From contig JAFLTE010000018.1 in NCBI GenBank assembly GCA_022510565.1, forward strand, positions 1 to 64,000: a DNA stretch of 64,000 nt, given 5' to 3'. The stretch is from Lachnospiraceae bacterium (GTDB lineage: Bacteria; Bacillota; Clostridia; Lachnospirales; Lachnospiraceae). This document shows, piece by piece, positions 17,479 through 25,830 of this stretch (the stretch's first letter is position 1; each line of letters starts with the position of its first letter). The notes under the pieces were generated by a model that was not told where the DNA came from, searched no databases, and worked only from the letters and a program-made list of their open reading frames with translations. A program made the translations under genes and the position numbers.

Positions 17479-18407
17479 ATACGGTATTTAAAATTTTATG
17501 GTTTGAAGACGAGCCAAGATGGTATAACATGGAAAAATTAAGAATCAACACCATAATACAAGAACATTACCTGACTCCGGAAATTATTAGAAAAGATGGT
17601 GCTGATTTTGAAATTACTAACCTTACGGGCAATGATTATGATTTAATACTAATGGATTACAAATTAGCAGAAGGAACAACTGGAGACACTATTGCAGCTG
17701 CTATTAGAAAAAATAACATTTTAACTGACATTTTGTTCTATTCCTCAGAAGAGCAAAATATGTTAGATGCTATTTCAAAGGGAATGCCTCCCATTGATGG
17801 AGTGTATTTAACAAAACGAGATTATACAATATTTACTGAAAAGGTAGGAAATTTAATCAGCAAGATAGTAAAGAGATCAGAAGATCTTGTTAATTTGCGG
17901 GGTTTTGTTATGGACGGGTCGTCCGATTTTGAAGTAAGGATTCAAGAGATTTTAAATATTGTCTGGAACAAATTTAATGAGAGCGAAAAATGTATTTTAG
18001 AAGATGCTGTTCAGAAAACAATTAAGCGAAATGAGGCAAGGGACCAGAAGACAAAGCAAAAAGTGTTGGCACAAAATCCAACATTTCCTGCAGCTGTTAA
18101 TAGCATACATTTTTTTAGTCATTCTGACAGATTATATTTGCTTGAAAAAGCAATTATGATTTTGTTAGATAATTATAATCTTACTGCTGAAGAAGAATTT
18201 TTTTCTTTCAAAGAAAATTATGAAAATGGAATTTCTCACTATCGTAATGCCTTAGGACATAGGAAATCAACAGACAATGTTATAGAAATTACAAAAGGAA
18301 ACTTTATACCGATTGATGAAGCATTACATCAAAAAATGAGAAAAAATCTGACTAGATATAACCAGCTTATTGAGCTGTTGGAATTATTTGTAACAGAAAA
18401 AATATGA
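17475..18407 (+). CDS. Receiver-domain protein with HEPN-like C-terminal domain
   Basis: 310 residues. The first 125 form a CheY-like receiver: acidic pocket LWFEDEP, phospho-acceptor LILMDYKL, SS at the Thr/Ser position and YLTKRD for the conserved Lys. There is no HTH DNA-binding domain. The C-terminal 170 residues are helical and contain HYRNALGHRKS near 254-264, matching the R-x4-H (RNxxxH) motif of HEPN ribonucleases. Inference: phosphorylation by the GHKL partner could gate a HEPN RNase. Translation is coupled to the upstream gene through an ATGA overlap. A strong terminator follows, so this ends the operon. Confidence 0.7.
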   Translation: MNTVFKILWFEDEPRWYNMEKLRINTIIQEHYLTPEIIRKDGADFEITNLTGNDYDLILMDYKLAEGTTGDTIAAAIRKNNILTDILFYSSEEQNMLDAISKGMPPIDGVYLTKRDYTIFTEKVGNLISKIVKRSEDLVNLRGFVMDGSSDFEVRIQEILNIVWNKFNESEKCILEDAVQKTIKRNEARDQKTKQKVLAQNPTFPAAVNSIHFFSHSDRLYLLEKAIMILLDNYNLTAEEEFFSFKENYENGISHYRNALGHRKSTDNVIEITKGNFIPIDEALHQKMRKNLTRYNQLIELLELFVTEKI

Positions 18408-18413
18408 AATAGG

Positions 18414-18459
18414 TGGGAACTCAACCCTTATCAATAGGCGATTGAGCTCCCATTTTTTA
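18414..18459 (+). terminator. Intrinsic terminator of the methyltransferase operon
   Basis: GGGAACTCAA (18415-18424) pairs with TTGAGCTCCC (18442-18451), one G-T wobble, followed by ATTTTTT. It isolates the operon from the downstream endonuclease gene. Confidence 0.85.
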
Positions 18460-18886
18460 AACGATATATTCGGGATATGTCTTTCATTTACATTATATCA
18501 TTGGTTTATAGTGTGTTTGGAAGAACGAGAGTATGGAAGTTTGTCAACTGGCCTTTTTATTCACAGACTCAGTAAAATCACCCTAGAAAGGTCCGTTTCG
18601 GCTGATAATCAAGAGATTTTTGGAGTTAATACAATTTATTATAAGTTGTAACGATATTATTGTTGCAGTGTAGGAATATAAAAAGTTTTATAGATTATTA
18701 AAAAATTTGGCTTATCTTATAAGAGTATTCGGACGAATGAGCATCAAATAAATCTACAAAAAGAGATTTAGTAAACTTGACGACATAGCAAAACTATACT
18801 TATTCTGATATAATATTTTTATCTCATTTTATTAAATTATACGAAATGTATAAGAAGGTGTGGGCAATACCGAGGAGGAATATATA
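18460..18886 (+). other. Intergenic stretch with an extended -10 promoter
   Basis: No credible gene; a short TTG-started frame at 18442-18651 has no RBS and overlaps the terminator. TGATATAAT at 18806-18814 (TG at 18806-18807, TATAAT at 18809-18814) is an extended -10 and probably starts the endonuclease transcript, giving about 65 bases of leader. Confidence 0.5.
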
Positions 18887-20140
18887 ATGGCAGTACCTTT
18901 TGATAAATTAGAATCGGCTGATTTAGTTGTAGATACAGTATATAAAGGCGGAAAAGTGAGTGGTAAAGCTTCCGAGGTACTTCATAGATTACTTCCAAAC
19001 TGTAGTAATTCCGGTGGGTTCAGAAAAGTTATGCGAAAAGATGGCAGCGGATTGCCGGCATATGTTGTTTTATATACGTCTATGCAGGAGTTAGCTTGGC
19101 CGGATTATTTGGATGAGGAAACAGGTATTTTTAGATATTATGGAGATAATAGAACACCCGGGAAAACGATCTTGGATACGCCAAGAAAGGGAAATCAACT
19201 ACTTGAATTGGTTTTTGATTGCTTAAATAGCAGGGATGGATCTATAAAGGATGTGCCTCCGTTTCTAATCTTTAAAAAATGTGGGGTGGGTTGGGATGTA
19301 CAATTCTTAGGATTAGCAGCGCCCGGCAATCCTAAAATATCTCCAGATAAAGATTTAGTTGCTTTTTGGAGAACAATGGACGGACAACGTTTTCAAAATT
19401 ATGAGGCATATTTTACTGTATTGGACACGCAAGTACCAATCAATCGTGAGTGGTTAAATGCATTAATATACCATCATGATGACAGTTTACCATATGCTCC
19501 CGATGTGTGGAAAAAGTTTATTAACCAAGGAAGAAATGGTATTGTACCACTTATTGCAAAAAAGGTGACAAAAATTCCAACAAGGTATGACCAATTGCAA
19601 AGCGATGTTGAAGGGTTGTCTTGTCTTACAAAAATAAGAGATTTTTATAAAAATAATCCGTATGGTTTTGAGAATTGTGCTAAGAATATATTAGAAAAAA
19701 TGGACGAAAGATTCCAAGATTTCTCCTTGACCAGACCTTGGAGAGATGGGGGCAGAGATGCTCTGGGATATTACGTAATTGGTAATGGGAGCAAGGCAAA
19801 TTATCCGTTACGGATAGATTGTGCAATGGAAGCAAAATGTTATGCAGATAATCACTCAGTCGGTGTAAGAGAGATGTCTCGATTGATATCCCGGATTAAG
19901 TATAGACAATTTGGGGTGCTCGTTACAACAAGCTATGTTAATGAACAGGCATATAAGGAAGTAGTGGAAGACGAACATCCAATATTGATTATTTCAGCAA
20001 CGGATATTGCCGGAGTCCTTCGCAGAAATGCGATTACATCTTCCAATATTAATGAATGGTTCGCAATCTTAGATGAAGCAGATAATCGGGATTTTAACCG
20101 CCGAATGAGTATTTACAATGAGCGGATAAGCAATAAATAG
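18887..20140 (+). CDS. Restriction endonuclease, Mrr/PDDEXK type with AspBHI-like N-terminal domain
   Basis: 417 residues from ATG 18887, which has GAGGAGG upstream; the frame's upstream GTG has none. The N-terminal half (ADLVVDTVYKGG, FRYYGDNRTPGKTILDTPRKGN) resembles the DNA-recognition domain of AspBHI-like modification-dependent enzymes; I am only moderately sure of that family. The C-terminal half holds a PDDEXK core: DGGRDALGYY supplies the Asp, CAMEAKCY the ExK, and RQFGVLVTTSYV the following strand typical of Mrr. Own promoter, separate from the methyltransferase operon. If it cuts 5-methylcytosine DNA it must avoid sites made by the neighbouring methyltransferase. Confidence 0.8.
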   Translation: MAVPFDKLESADLVVDTVYKGGKVSGKASEVLHRLLPNCSNSGGFRKVMRKDGSGLPAYVVLYTSMQELAWPDYLDEETGIFRYYGDNRTPGKTILDTPRKGNQLLELVFDCLNSRDGSIKDVPPFLIFKKCGVGWDVQFLGLAAPGNPKISPDKDLVAFWRTMDGQRFQNYEAYFTVLDTQVPINREWLNALIYHHDDSLPYAPDVWKKFINQGRNGIVPLIAKKVTKIPTRYDQLQSDVEGLSCLTKIRDFYKNNPYGFENCAKNILEKMDERFQDFSLTRPWRDGGRDALGYYVIGNGSKANYPLRIDCAMEAKCYADNHSVGVREMSRLISRIKYRQFGVLVTTSYVNEQAYKEVVEDEHPILIISATDIAGVLRRNAITSSNINEWFAILDEADNRDFNRRMSIYNERISNK

Positions 20141-20142
20141 AT

Positions 20143-20775
20143 TTATCGAAATCTCCTCCTCCCCGCATCTCTCCCGACCCCGCAACCTGGATTGGACAGC
20201 AAGCAGTTGTGGCCGCATCCGCCGCAGTGCATATCCCGTTTCGTGATGAGGAGTCGATTCAAGGGAGCGATGAGCACAGTATTCCTTCCGGTTATGCAGT
20301 AGCCGCGGGCACTGAACCGATCCAACAGTATCTTGATAAAAATCGGGTGACTGATCAGGATACAGTCTTGATTTTTGGCTTCCAGAAGATCAAGGAGCTT
20401 GTCGGCACGCTTTTTTGCCTGAGACTTGGTTTCCGGCTGGCGGCTGTTCCCGAAGAAACGTTGCACAGAAGCCATGAGTTGCCAGCGCCAAAGCGGCAGC
20501 TTTTTTGCTGTATCTTTATATGCGCAAACCGGCACCTCATTAAGCAGAGGCTCATCTGTCATCTTCGCATCGGTAAAGAGCAAATCTGCCGTTTGTACAG
20601 CATTTTTTGTGGAGCTGACATAGACAGGACGGTTGTGAGAACTGATTCGTTCGACTTGTATCGCTTCAATGCCGCAAGCTGCCGCACGTTGATATGTCTC
20701 TTCGAATTCGTCTGAGGTATATTGTTTTTCCCAAGTCATAGCAGCTTTTCCGCTGGCAATCAGTAATATTTTCAT
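20143..20775 (-). CDS. Histidine-phosphatase-fold protein lacking the RHG motif, Cys-rich tail
   Basis: 210 residues from ATG 20775 (GGAG upstream); an upstream ATG is less likely. The order matches phosphoglycerate-mutase-like phosphatases: N-terminal strand, VYVSSTKNAVQTADLL (normally SSPLxRAxQTA), LLNEVPV, and the late strand-His DCILISHPIFIKIL. However, the catalytic N-terminal RHG reads ASG (MKILLIASGKAAMTW), so the phosphohistidine residue is gone. The C-terminus HCGGCGHNCLLSNPGCGVG has five Cys, reminiscent of a small metal-binding tail. Probably a binding protein or pseudo-enzyme. It ends 3 bases from the endonuclease stop, at the right edge of the island. Confidence 0.65.
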   Translation of the reverse strand: MKILLIASGKAAMTWEKQYTSDEFEETYQRAAACGIEAIQVERISSHNRPVYVSSTKNAVQTADLLFTDAKMTDEPLLNEVPVCAYKDTAKKLPLWRWQLMASVQRFFGNSRQPETKSQAKKRADKLLDLLEAKNQDCILISHPIFIKILLDRFSARGYCITGRNTVLIAPLNRLLITKRDMHCGGCGHNCLLSNPGCGVGRDAGRRRFR

Positions 20776-21051
20776 ACGCTGTCTCCATTGTTTTATCACT
20801 AAATCGGGCCTTTACCAAGCCGATGTTTACCCTGCAAAGCAATCGTAAATTGTCATATAGAAATTATATATGAGCAGACATCCTTTTGCAAACTAGTATA
20901 GTAATCGATAACATGGAGTTAAAAATATTAGAGCATAAATGGAGAATACAATAAAGTAATAGCTTTTTTGTATCTTTCAATTTTACATTGTGATAAAATA
21001 TGTCTAACGGAGTAGTATCTTGAATGATAATTTCACCCCTCGGAGGCCCAT

Positions 21052-21645
21052 ATGACAAACAGATGCACTTGGTGCTGCGATAAAGGCATTGTCCAGAAAT
21101 ACCATGATGAAGAATGGGGGATTCCGCTCCATGACGATCGGAAGCATTTTGAATATATTTCCATGGAAGTAATGCAATGTGGTTTGAACTGGACGATGAT
21201 GCTCAAGAAGAGAGATATTTTTAAGAAATGCTTTTCCGACTTTGATTATGTGAAGATAGCCGATTATTCGGAGCAGGATATCGACCGAATCTTAAATGTG
21301 GAAGGGATGATAAAGTCAAGAAGAAAAATTGAGGCTATCATCGCGAATGCTAAGGCATATTTGAAGATTATTGAGGAATTTGGAAGCTTTGATAAATATA
21401 TATGGTCGTATTCCGGCAATGAAAGTCTGGTGTACTTGAAGCATCATAGAGGGGCATGGGAAGTAAGCAACGAGATTTCGGACAAGCTGAGCAAGGATTT
21501 GAAGAAAAGGGGATTCAAGTATTTAGGCTCCATTACGGTATTTTCCCATCTACAGGCATGCGGGATAATCAACGACCACTCCCCGGAGTGTTATATGTAT
21601 GAAAAGTTGATACATATGGGGAATGTGAGGTATATTGATAATTAA
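21052..21645 (+). CDS. tag: DNA-3-methyladenine glycosylase I
   Basis: 197 residues. It removes 3-methyladenine from alkylated DNA. The zinc site is visible: Cys near the start (NRCTWC), His in YHDEEWG, and the C-terminal pair in INDHSPECYMY. The pocket segment CGLNWTMMLKKRDIFKKCF is typical of Tag. RBS CGGAGG lies 8 bases before ATG. A possible extended -10 TGATAAAAT is at 20991-20999. It is monocistronic or loosely followed by the ABC genes 56 bases downstream. Confidence 0.93.
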   Translation: MTNRCTWCCDKGIVQKYHDEEWGIPLHDDRKHFEYISMEVMQCGLNWTMMLKKRDIFKKCFSDFDYVKIADYSEQDIDRILNVEGMIKSRRKIEAIIANAKAYLKIIEEFGSFDKYIWSYSGNESLVYLKHHRGAWEVSNEISDKLSKDLKKRGFKYLGSITVFSHLQACGIINDHSPECYMYEKLIHMGNVRYIDN

Positions 21646-21701
21646 GATGGAAACTACAGAGACAAAGAGTTGCATCTTAAGAGAAAGGCACGGTTATTAC
21701 A

Positions 21702-22619
21702 ATGACCAACTACGAAAACGCGATTGAAATATCAAATCTACGCAAGTGTTATGACGGCTTTACTTTGGACGATATCAGTTTTAATGTTCCCAAGGGCAGT
21801 ATTATGGGATTTATCGGCCAAAACGGAGCGGGTAAGAGCACGACGATCAGGGCGATTCTGAATATTACGAAGACGGACGGCGGCTCAATCAAGCTGCTTG
21901 GTATGGATCATATTCGGGACGAAGCACGGATTAAGGAGCAGATAGCGGCTGTGTTTGACGAGAGTCCTTTTCATGACAGTTTCAAGGCGAAACAGCTCAA
22001 TATTTTGTTTCGGGGACTATATCAAAGCTGGGATGAGCAGAAATTTTATGGGTATCTGGAACGTTTTCAACTGCCCCGAAATAAGAAGCTAGGCGAGTTT
22101 TCCAAGGGCATGAAGATGAAAATGCAGATAGCGGCGGCTCTGTCTCACGGCGCTAAGCTTTTGATTATGGATGAGCCTACGACGGGGCTTGACCCGGTTG
22201 TGAGGAATGAGATTCTTGATATTTTCCGTGAATTTTTAAATGACGAGGACAACAGCATACTGCTTTCGTCCCACATTACCAGTGACCTGGATAAGATTGC
22301 GGATTGTGTGACTTTTATTGACAGGGGCAAACTTCTGCTCACAGGAAATAAAGACGAAATTTTGGAGAGCCACGGGCTGATGAAATGCTCCAAGGAAGAA
22401 TATCGGGAAATCGATCCGGAGGATATCGTCAGTGCGCGCATCAATGAGTACAGTGTGGATATCATGGTATCGGACCGCGATAAGATGAGCAGGAAATATT
22501 CGGGGATTCTGATAGAGAAGACGAATCTGGAAGAAATCATGCTTTTCTACGTAAATCGCGGAAAAAAGAATGGATGTGACAGCATGAGAACATTCACGAT
22601 GTGCAGGGAGAGGTTGTAA
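21702..22619 (+). CDS. ABC transporter ATP-binding protein (ABC-2 exporter type)
   Basis: 305 residues. Walker A GQNGAGKST near 44, signature-like FSKGMKMKM, Walker B LLIMDEPTTGLDP and switch His in LSSHITSDLDKI. This is the class that powers small two-permease exporters of peptides or antibiotics and related immunity systems. The signature starts FSKG instead of LSGG, common in this subgroup. Its stop codon overlaps the start of the first permease. RBS is weak. No precursor peptide, kinase or regulator for a bacteriocin system lies immediately upstream. Confidence 0.88.
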   Translation: MTNYENAIEISNLRKCYDGFTLDDISFNVPKGSIMGFIGQNGAGKSTTIRAILNITKTDGGSIKLLGMDHIRDEARIKEQIAAVFDESPFHDSFKAKQLNILFRGLYQSWDEQKFYGYLERFQLPRNKKLGEFSKGMKMKMQIAAALSHGAKLLIMDEPTTGLDPVVRNEILDIFREFLNDEDNSILLSSHITSDLDKIADCVTFIDRGKLLLTGNKDEILESHGLMKCSKEEYREIDPEDIVSARINEYSVDIMVSDRDKMSRKYSGILIEKTNLEEIMLFYVNRGKKNGCDSMRTFTMCRERL

Positions 22620-23350
22620 TGAGAACGGCTGCAATCAAGAGTCTGGTATACAAAGAATTCTATATGGCTAGGAAACCGTTGCTGATTGGGATGCTCAACT
22701 TTCTTATTTTTGCCTTGATGGGCGTTCTGGCGGAAACCAGTTTTCGAAGCGGTAATCTCGCGTTACTGTCAGATGTGATTAAAGATGATATCAAAGAAAT
22801 GGTCGATTTAAGTGCCATTCTTTGCCCGGTTCTTATGGTGTGCTTTCTCACGTTGTTTATTGCTGATTCGTCGTTAAAAGATGAGGTGACTGTATGGAAA
22901 AGATTTTACTGTGCGACACCGGCAAGCCACATTGATTTTGCGGTGTCGAAGTATGTGACATTTCTGATTACCGTACTGGCGGAGAGCGCATTTTCTTTTG
23001 TTTATACAGCATTGATCTGCAGCATTATAGGCACCCCGCTCTCAGCGTTATATGCCGCCTATATACTGGCGGTTGTTGTGCTCACAACGCTTATGGCTGT
23101 TTTAAATCATGTGGGTATTTTGCTTTTTCATACGAAAGATAAAGCGGGTTTGTTTATGACTGCTGTGCTTTTTGGCATTATTCTGATACCGGCGTTTATC
23201 GGGATGAACTTTTCGGATGCGGATTCCGCGAGAGAAGTTGTGGGTAAAGGTCTGATATTTTTATTGCCTTGGATGCCCGTAATGACAGCGGTGATTTTGG
23301 CTGTCGGCTGTGCGGTCAGCGCTGTGCTGTTGAGAAGGAGGGAAGCGTAG
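22619..23350 (+). CDS. ABC-2 type permease, first subunit
   Basis: 243 residues with six predicted hydrophobic segments. Start ATG 22619 overlaps the previous TAA (TAATG) and has GGAGAGG upstream; an upstream GTG frame extension is discarded. It opens with KSLVYKEFYMARKPLL, the cytoplasmic lead-in typical of ABC-2 permeases. It forms the channel with the next gene. Its TAG overlaps the GTG of that gene, so three genes are translationally coupled. Confidence 0.82.
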   Translation: MRTAAIKSLVYKEFYMARKPLLIGMLNFLIFALMGVLAETSFRSGNLALLSDVIKDDIKEMVDLSAILCPVLMVCFLTLFIADSSLKDEVTVWKRFYCATPASHIDFAVSKYVTFLITVLAESAFSFVYTALICSIIGTPLSALYAAYILAVVVLTTLMAVLNHVGILLFHTKDKAGLFMTAVLFGIILIPAFIGMNFSDADSAREVVGKGLIFLLPWMPVMTAVILAVGCAVSAVLLRRREA

Positions 23351-24051
23351 TGAAGGGTTTGTTGTATAAAGAGTTTTTCCTTCTTAGGAGCGGGCTGATT
23401 TTCATGGTCGTGTTTCAGGCGATTCTCTCAGGGATATGCATATCGCTTCCGCTCATCGGACTGGACACGAAGATGATCGTCATTTTGACAGCTATCAGCT
23501 ATTATCTGTCTTTTTTGATACTTGCCCTTGTCAACCAGGAATTGTTTGCGCATGATGAAAACCGTCCGTGGGGCAATTTCGTGTCGTCCACGCCGCAGAC
23601 AGCCGCAGGTCAGGTCGCAGGCAAATACTACATGATTTTAATTGTAAATTTTATTCTGCTGTTCTGCTGTTATCTGACGGATGTCATTGTGGTCTGTGTG
23701 GCTGATGATGTCACGATTTCGGCAATCATAGTCGGGATGTTGATCTTTTGCCTCAGAATCCTAATCTATGCAATAGAAATCCCCTTCGTTATCCGGCTCG
23801 GCTCCGGTGTGGGAATAGCCGTCAAAGGTGTATTGCTTGCACTTTTTGCACTCATTCTGTTATGTTATGGGCTGTTTGGCGACATCTCATTTCTCTTTAG
23901 GGATGATCCGGTTGCTGCCTTGCATGAATTTGTCACAACCGGAAATGTCATGTGGATTGCGGCGCTGATTCCGTATGCGGCAGCAGGAGCATATTATCTG
24001 TCCTATCGCATCTCTGTTAAGTTGTATAAGGAGGCGGACTACAGTGAATAA
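23350..24051 (+). CDS. ABC-2 type permease, second subunit
   Basis: 233 residues from GTG 23350, which overlaps the preceding stop and follows AGGAGGGA; a longer frame from 23269 lies inside the upstream gene. It opens KGLLYKEFFLLRSGLI, similar to the first permease, with about six membrane helices; the pair is likely a heterodimer. The 3' end overlaps the CPBP gene by 8 bases. Confidence 0.82.
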   Translation: MKGLLYKEFFLLRSGLIFMVVFQAILSGICISLPLIGLDTKMIVILTAISYYLSFLILALVNQELFAHDENRPWGNFVSSTPQTAAGQVAGKYYMILIVNFILLFCCYLTDVIVVCVADDVTISAIIVGMLIFCLRILIYAIEIPFVIRLGSGVGIAVKGVLLALFALILLCYGLFGDISFLFRDDPVAALHEFVTTGNVMWIAALIPYAAAGAYYLSYRISVKLYKEADYSE

Positions 24052-24952
24052 GAAATTGACGATCAAACGTATTATCATATTCTGCGTAATAGCCTTCGTG
24101 CCTTTCTGGATTATTGTACCCGTCCTCAATTCCGTATACGGCGGGATGCTTTATACCGTGGAAGAGGCGGCTGCGGCGATTTATGCGCTGGGCGCACTTG
24201 GTATGTTCATACCTGCCATAGCGAATGTGCTTACACGCTTAATAACACAAGAAGGATTCGGCGATTCTTATCTCGCACTGAACATAAAAGGAAATGTCAG
24301 GTATTATGTGGCGGCTGTCATAGTCAAACCGATTGAGGCGTTTCTGGAAATGTTTCTTTTCTGTAAAGTTTTTTTGCCGGAGTTTTCGTTTCGTGAGCTT
24401 TTTCTCGGTGGGAATATAAGTCCGATGATCGCGGCTGTGTTTCTCCAGTTGGCAATGTCAATTATTCTGTTTTTCTCCGCATTCGGGGAAGAGTGGGGAT
24501 GGAGAGGGTATCTGGGACCTAAGCTCAGGGAACTGATCGGTATGCCCGCGTCTGTCATCGCAGTCGGCATCATATGGGGACTATGGCATGCGCCGCTCAC
24601 GATTGCGGGACACAATTTCGGAATTGATTATCCCTTCTATCCGTGGGCGGGGATCGGACTGATGTGCGTGATGTGTATTATGATGAATGCATTTCTGACA
24701 CTGCTCACGGAGCGGACGAAATCCATCTATCCGGCCTCATTTTGCCACATGATTAACAATAGTTTGCAGGCGGAAATGTTGATTATGGCATTTGTAAATG
24801 AAGCCGGACAGAAAGCACTCGAGGCAAATCCGGACTATACAAATATGTTCGCATTTTTACTCTGTGTGCCTTTTATTGCGGTGACAGGTATAGTCAGCTT
24901 TTTCTTACTGGTCAGAACCAAGTCTACTCGAACACCTGACCTTCCTTCTTAA
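24044..24952 (+). CDS. CPBP (CAAX-like) intramembrane metalloprotease
   Basis: 302 residues from GTG 24044 (GGAGG upstream). Catalytic motifs are intact: FGEEWGWRGYL (EExxxR), IWGLWHAPL (FxxxH-type) and the late SFCHMINN. About seven to eight membrane helices. CPBP proteases next to ABC-2 exporters are known in bacteriocin self-immunity, where they protect the producer or process a peptide. Here the protease is translationally coupled to the second permease. Its last 29 bases overlap the convergent DUF2812 gene. Confidence 0.87.
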   Translation: MNKKLTIKRIIIFCVIAFVPFWIIVPVLNSVYGGMLYTVEEAAAAIYALGALGMFIPAIANVLTRLITQEGFGDSYLALNIKGNVRYYVAAVIVKPIEAFLEMFLFCKVFLPEFSFRELFLGGNISPMIAAVFLQLAMSIILFFSAFGEEWGWRGYLGPKLRELIGMPASVIAVGIIWGLWHAPLTIAGHNFGIDYPFYPWAGIGLMCVMCIMMNAFLTLLTERTKSIYPASFCHMINNSLQAEMLIMAFVNEAGQKALEANPDYTNMFAFLLCVPFIAVTGIVSFFLLVRTKSTRTPDLPS

Positions 24953-25463
24953 GGTTATTGCGCTTTTTCATGAGTTTGAGAATACCAAATGCAGCAAAAA
25001 ATGAAATAGCAATATTGACGAAGCCGATATAATTAATCACGTTGTCATGTATGATCGCCAGATAAGTATTATATGCACCGATGTAAAGATTAATGAAGGC
25101 TAAAAGTGCAATAAATCGTATAACTTGTGTAAGATATTTTACACGGGATTCATTGTCGGAAAAAATCTCAAATGCTCCGTCGGCTGCCTTTTTGCGGAAG
25201 TACGCCCATCGTAAAACACTGCCGACATGCTCCACATTCGTTCCCTCCAAGAATTCCATATATTTCTGACTTTCGGGATGATTCGGGCGGTTCTCAAGCA
25301 TCTGCATGCGTATTTGATATTCACCGGGTTCACATTCCTCAAAATCATATCTGAAAAGACCGACGGAAACAAGGCATAATCCTTTTGCCGCCATCTCATT
25401 AAGCCATTTTTCTTCTTTGTCAAAATTCCAAACCCAGAATACTTTGTGAATTGTTGTTCTCAT
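24924..25463 (-). CDS. DUF2812 membrane protein
   Basis: 179 residues from ATG 25463 (GAGGT upstream). The N-terminal cytosolic domain has the DUF2812 look: FWVWNFDKEEKWLNEMA, KGLCLVSVG, then YRIRM-like EYQIRMQML. Two membrane helices follow (about 120-165) and a basic tail KKRNNLKK. DUF2812 genes commonly sit after a PadR regulator, as here with 22 bases between the genes. Function in the cell is not known. Confidence 0.82.
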   Translation of the reverse strand: MRTTIHKVFWVWNFDKEEKWLNEMAAKGLCLVSVGLFRYDFEECEPGEYQIRMQMLENRPNHPESQKYMEFLEGTNVEHVGSVLRWAYFRKKAADGAFEIFSDNESRVKYLTQVIRFIALLAFINLYIGAYNTYLAIIHDNVINYIGFVNIAISFFAAFGILKLMKKRNNLKKEGQVFE

Positions 25464-25485
25464 ATTTACCTCATTTCTGCGCACA

Positions 25486-25797
25486 TTATTGTGCATCCAA
25501 TATACGTTTACCGTTTTCGATTAACTCGTTTAACCGGGCAAGCTCGGACCTAAGCATTTGCTTTCCGGTTTCGGTTATCAGATACTCCTTTTTTCTGCTG
25601 TCCGATTCTCCGGGCAGTGCATTAATCCAGTTCTTCTCAAGCAATGTGTTGATTGCTCCGTATAGTGTACCTGCAGCCAGATTGACGCGGCCGTTGGACA
25701 ATTGAGACACATTCTGCATGATGCCGTAACCGTGCAGCGGTTCTGTCAGCGACAACAGAATATAATAAACCGCTTCGGTGAGCGCTGAATTGGCCAT
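25486..25797 (-). CDS. PadR-family transcriptional regulator
   Basis: 103 residues from ATG 25797 behind GGAGGT; the longer upstream frame runs through the operator and is discarded. Winged-helix PadR pattern: LTEAVYYILLSLTEPLHGYG, then LSNGRVNLAAGTLYGAINTL for the recognition helix, and SDSRKKEYLITETGKQML for the wing. It probably represses its own transcript and the DUF2812 gene through the palindromes at 25831-25876. Confidence 0.9.
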   Translation of the reverse strand: MANSALTEAVYYILLSLTEPLHGYGIMQNVSQLSNGRVNLAAGTLYGAINTLLEKNWINALPGESDSRKKEYLITETGKQMLRSELARLNELIENGKRILDAQ

Positions 25798-25830
25798 GCT
25801 CAACACCTCCGTTAATATATTTCGTCTTCC

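Larger units (their letters stand above)
7618..20142. other. AT-rich defence-like genomic island
   Basis: Base composition is visibly more AT-rich than the hyp operon to the left and the genes right of 20.2 kb. Contents: STAS/GHKL cassette with thyX, dead IS1182 transposase, methyltransferase operon, endonuclease. Left border next to a GNAT relic, right border 3 bases before the histidine-phosphatase-like gene. No integrase, tRNA or att repeats were seen. Confidence 0.6.

Noticed and set aside
18442..18651. 69-codon TTG-started frame after the receiver gene
   Set aside because: No RBS, starts inside the terminator stem and has no recognisable features.
20209..20715. 168-codon plus-strand frame opposite the histidine-phosphatase-like gene
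   Set aside because: The minus-strand product has family features and an RBS; the plus frame has neither.
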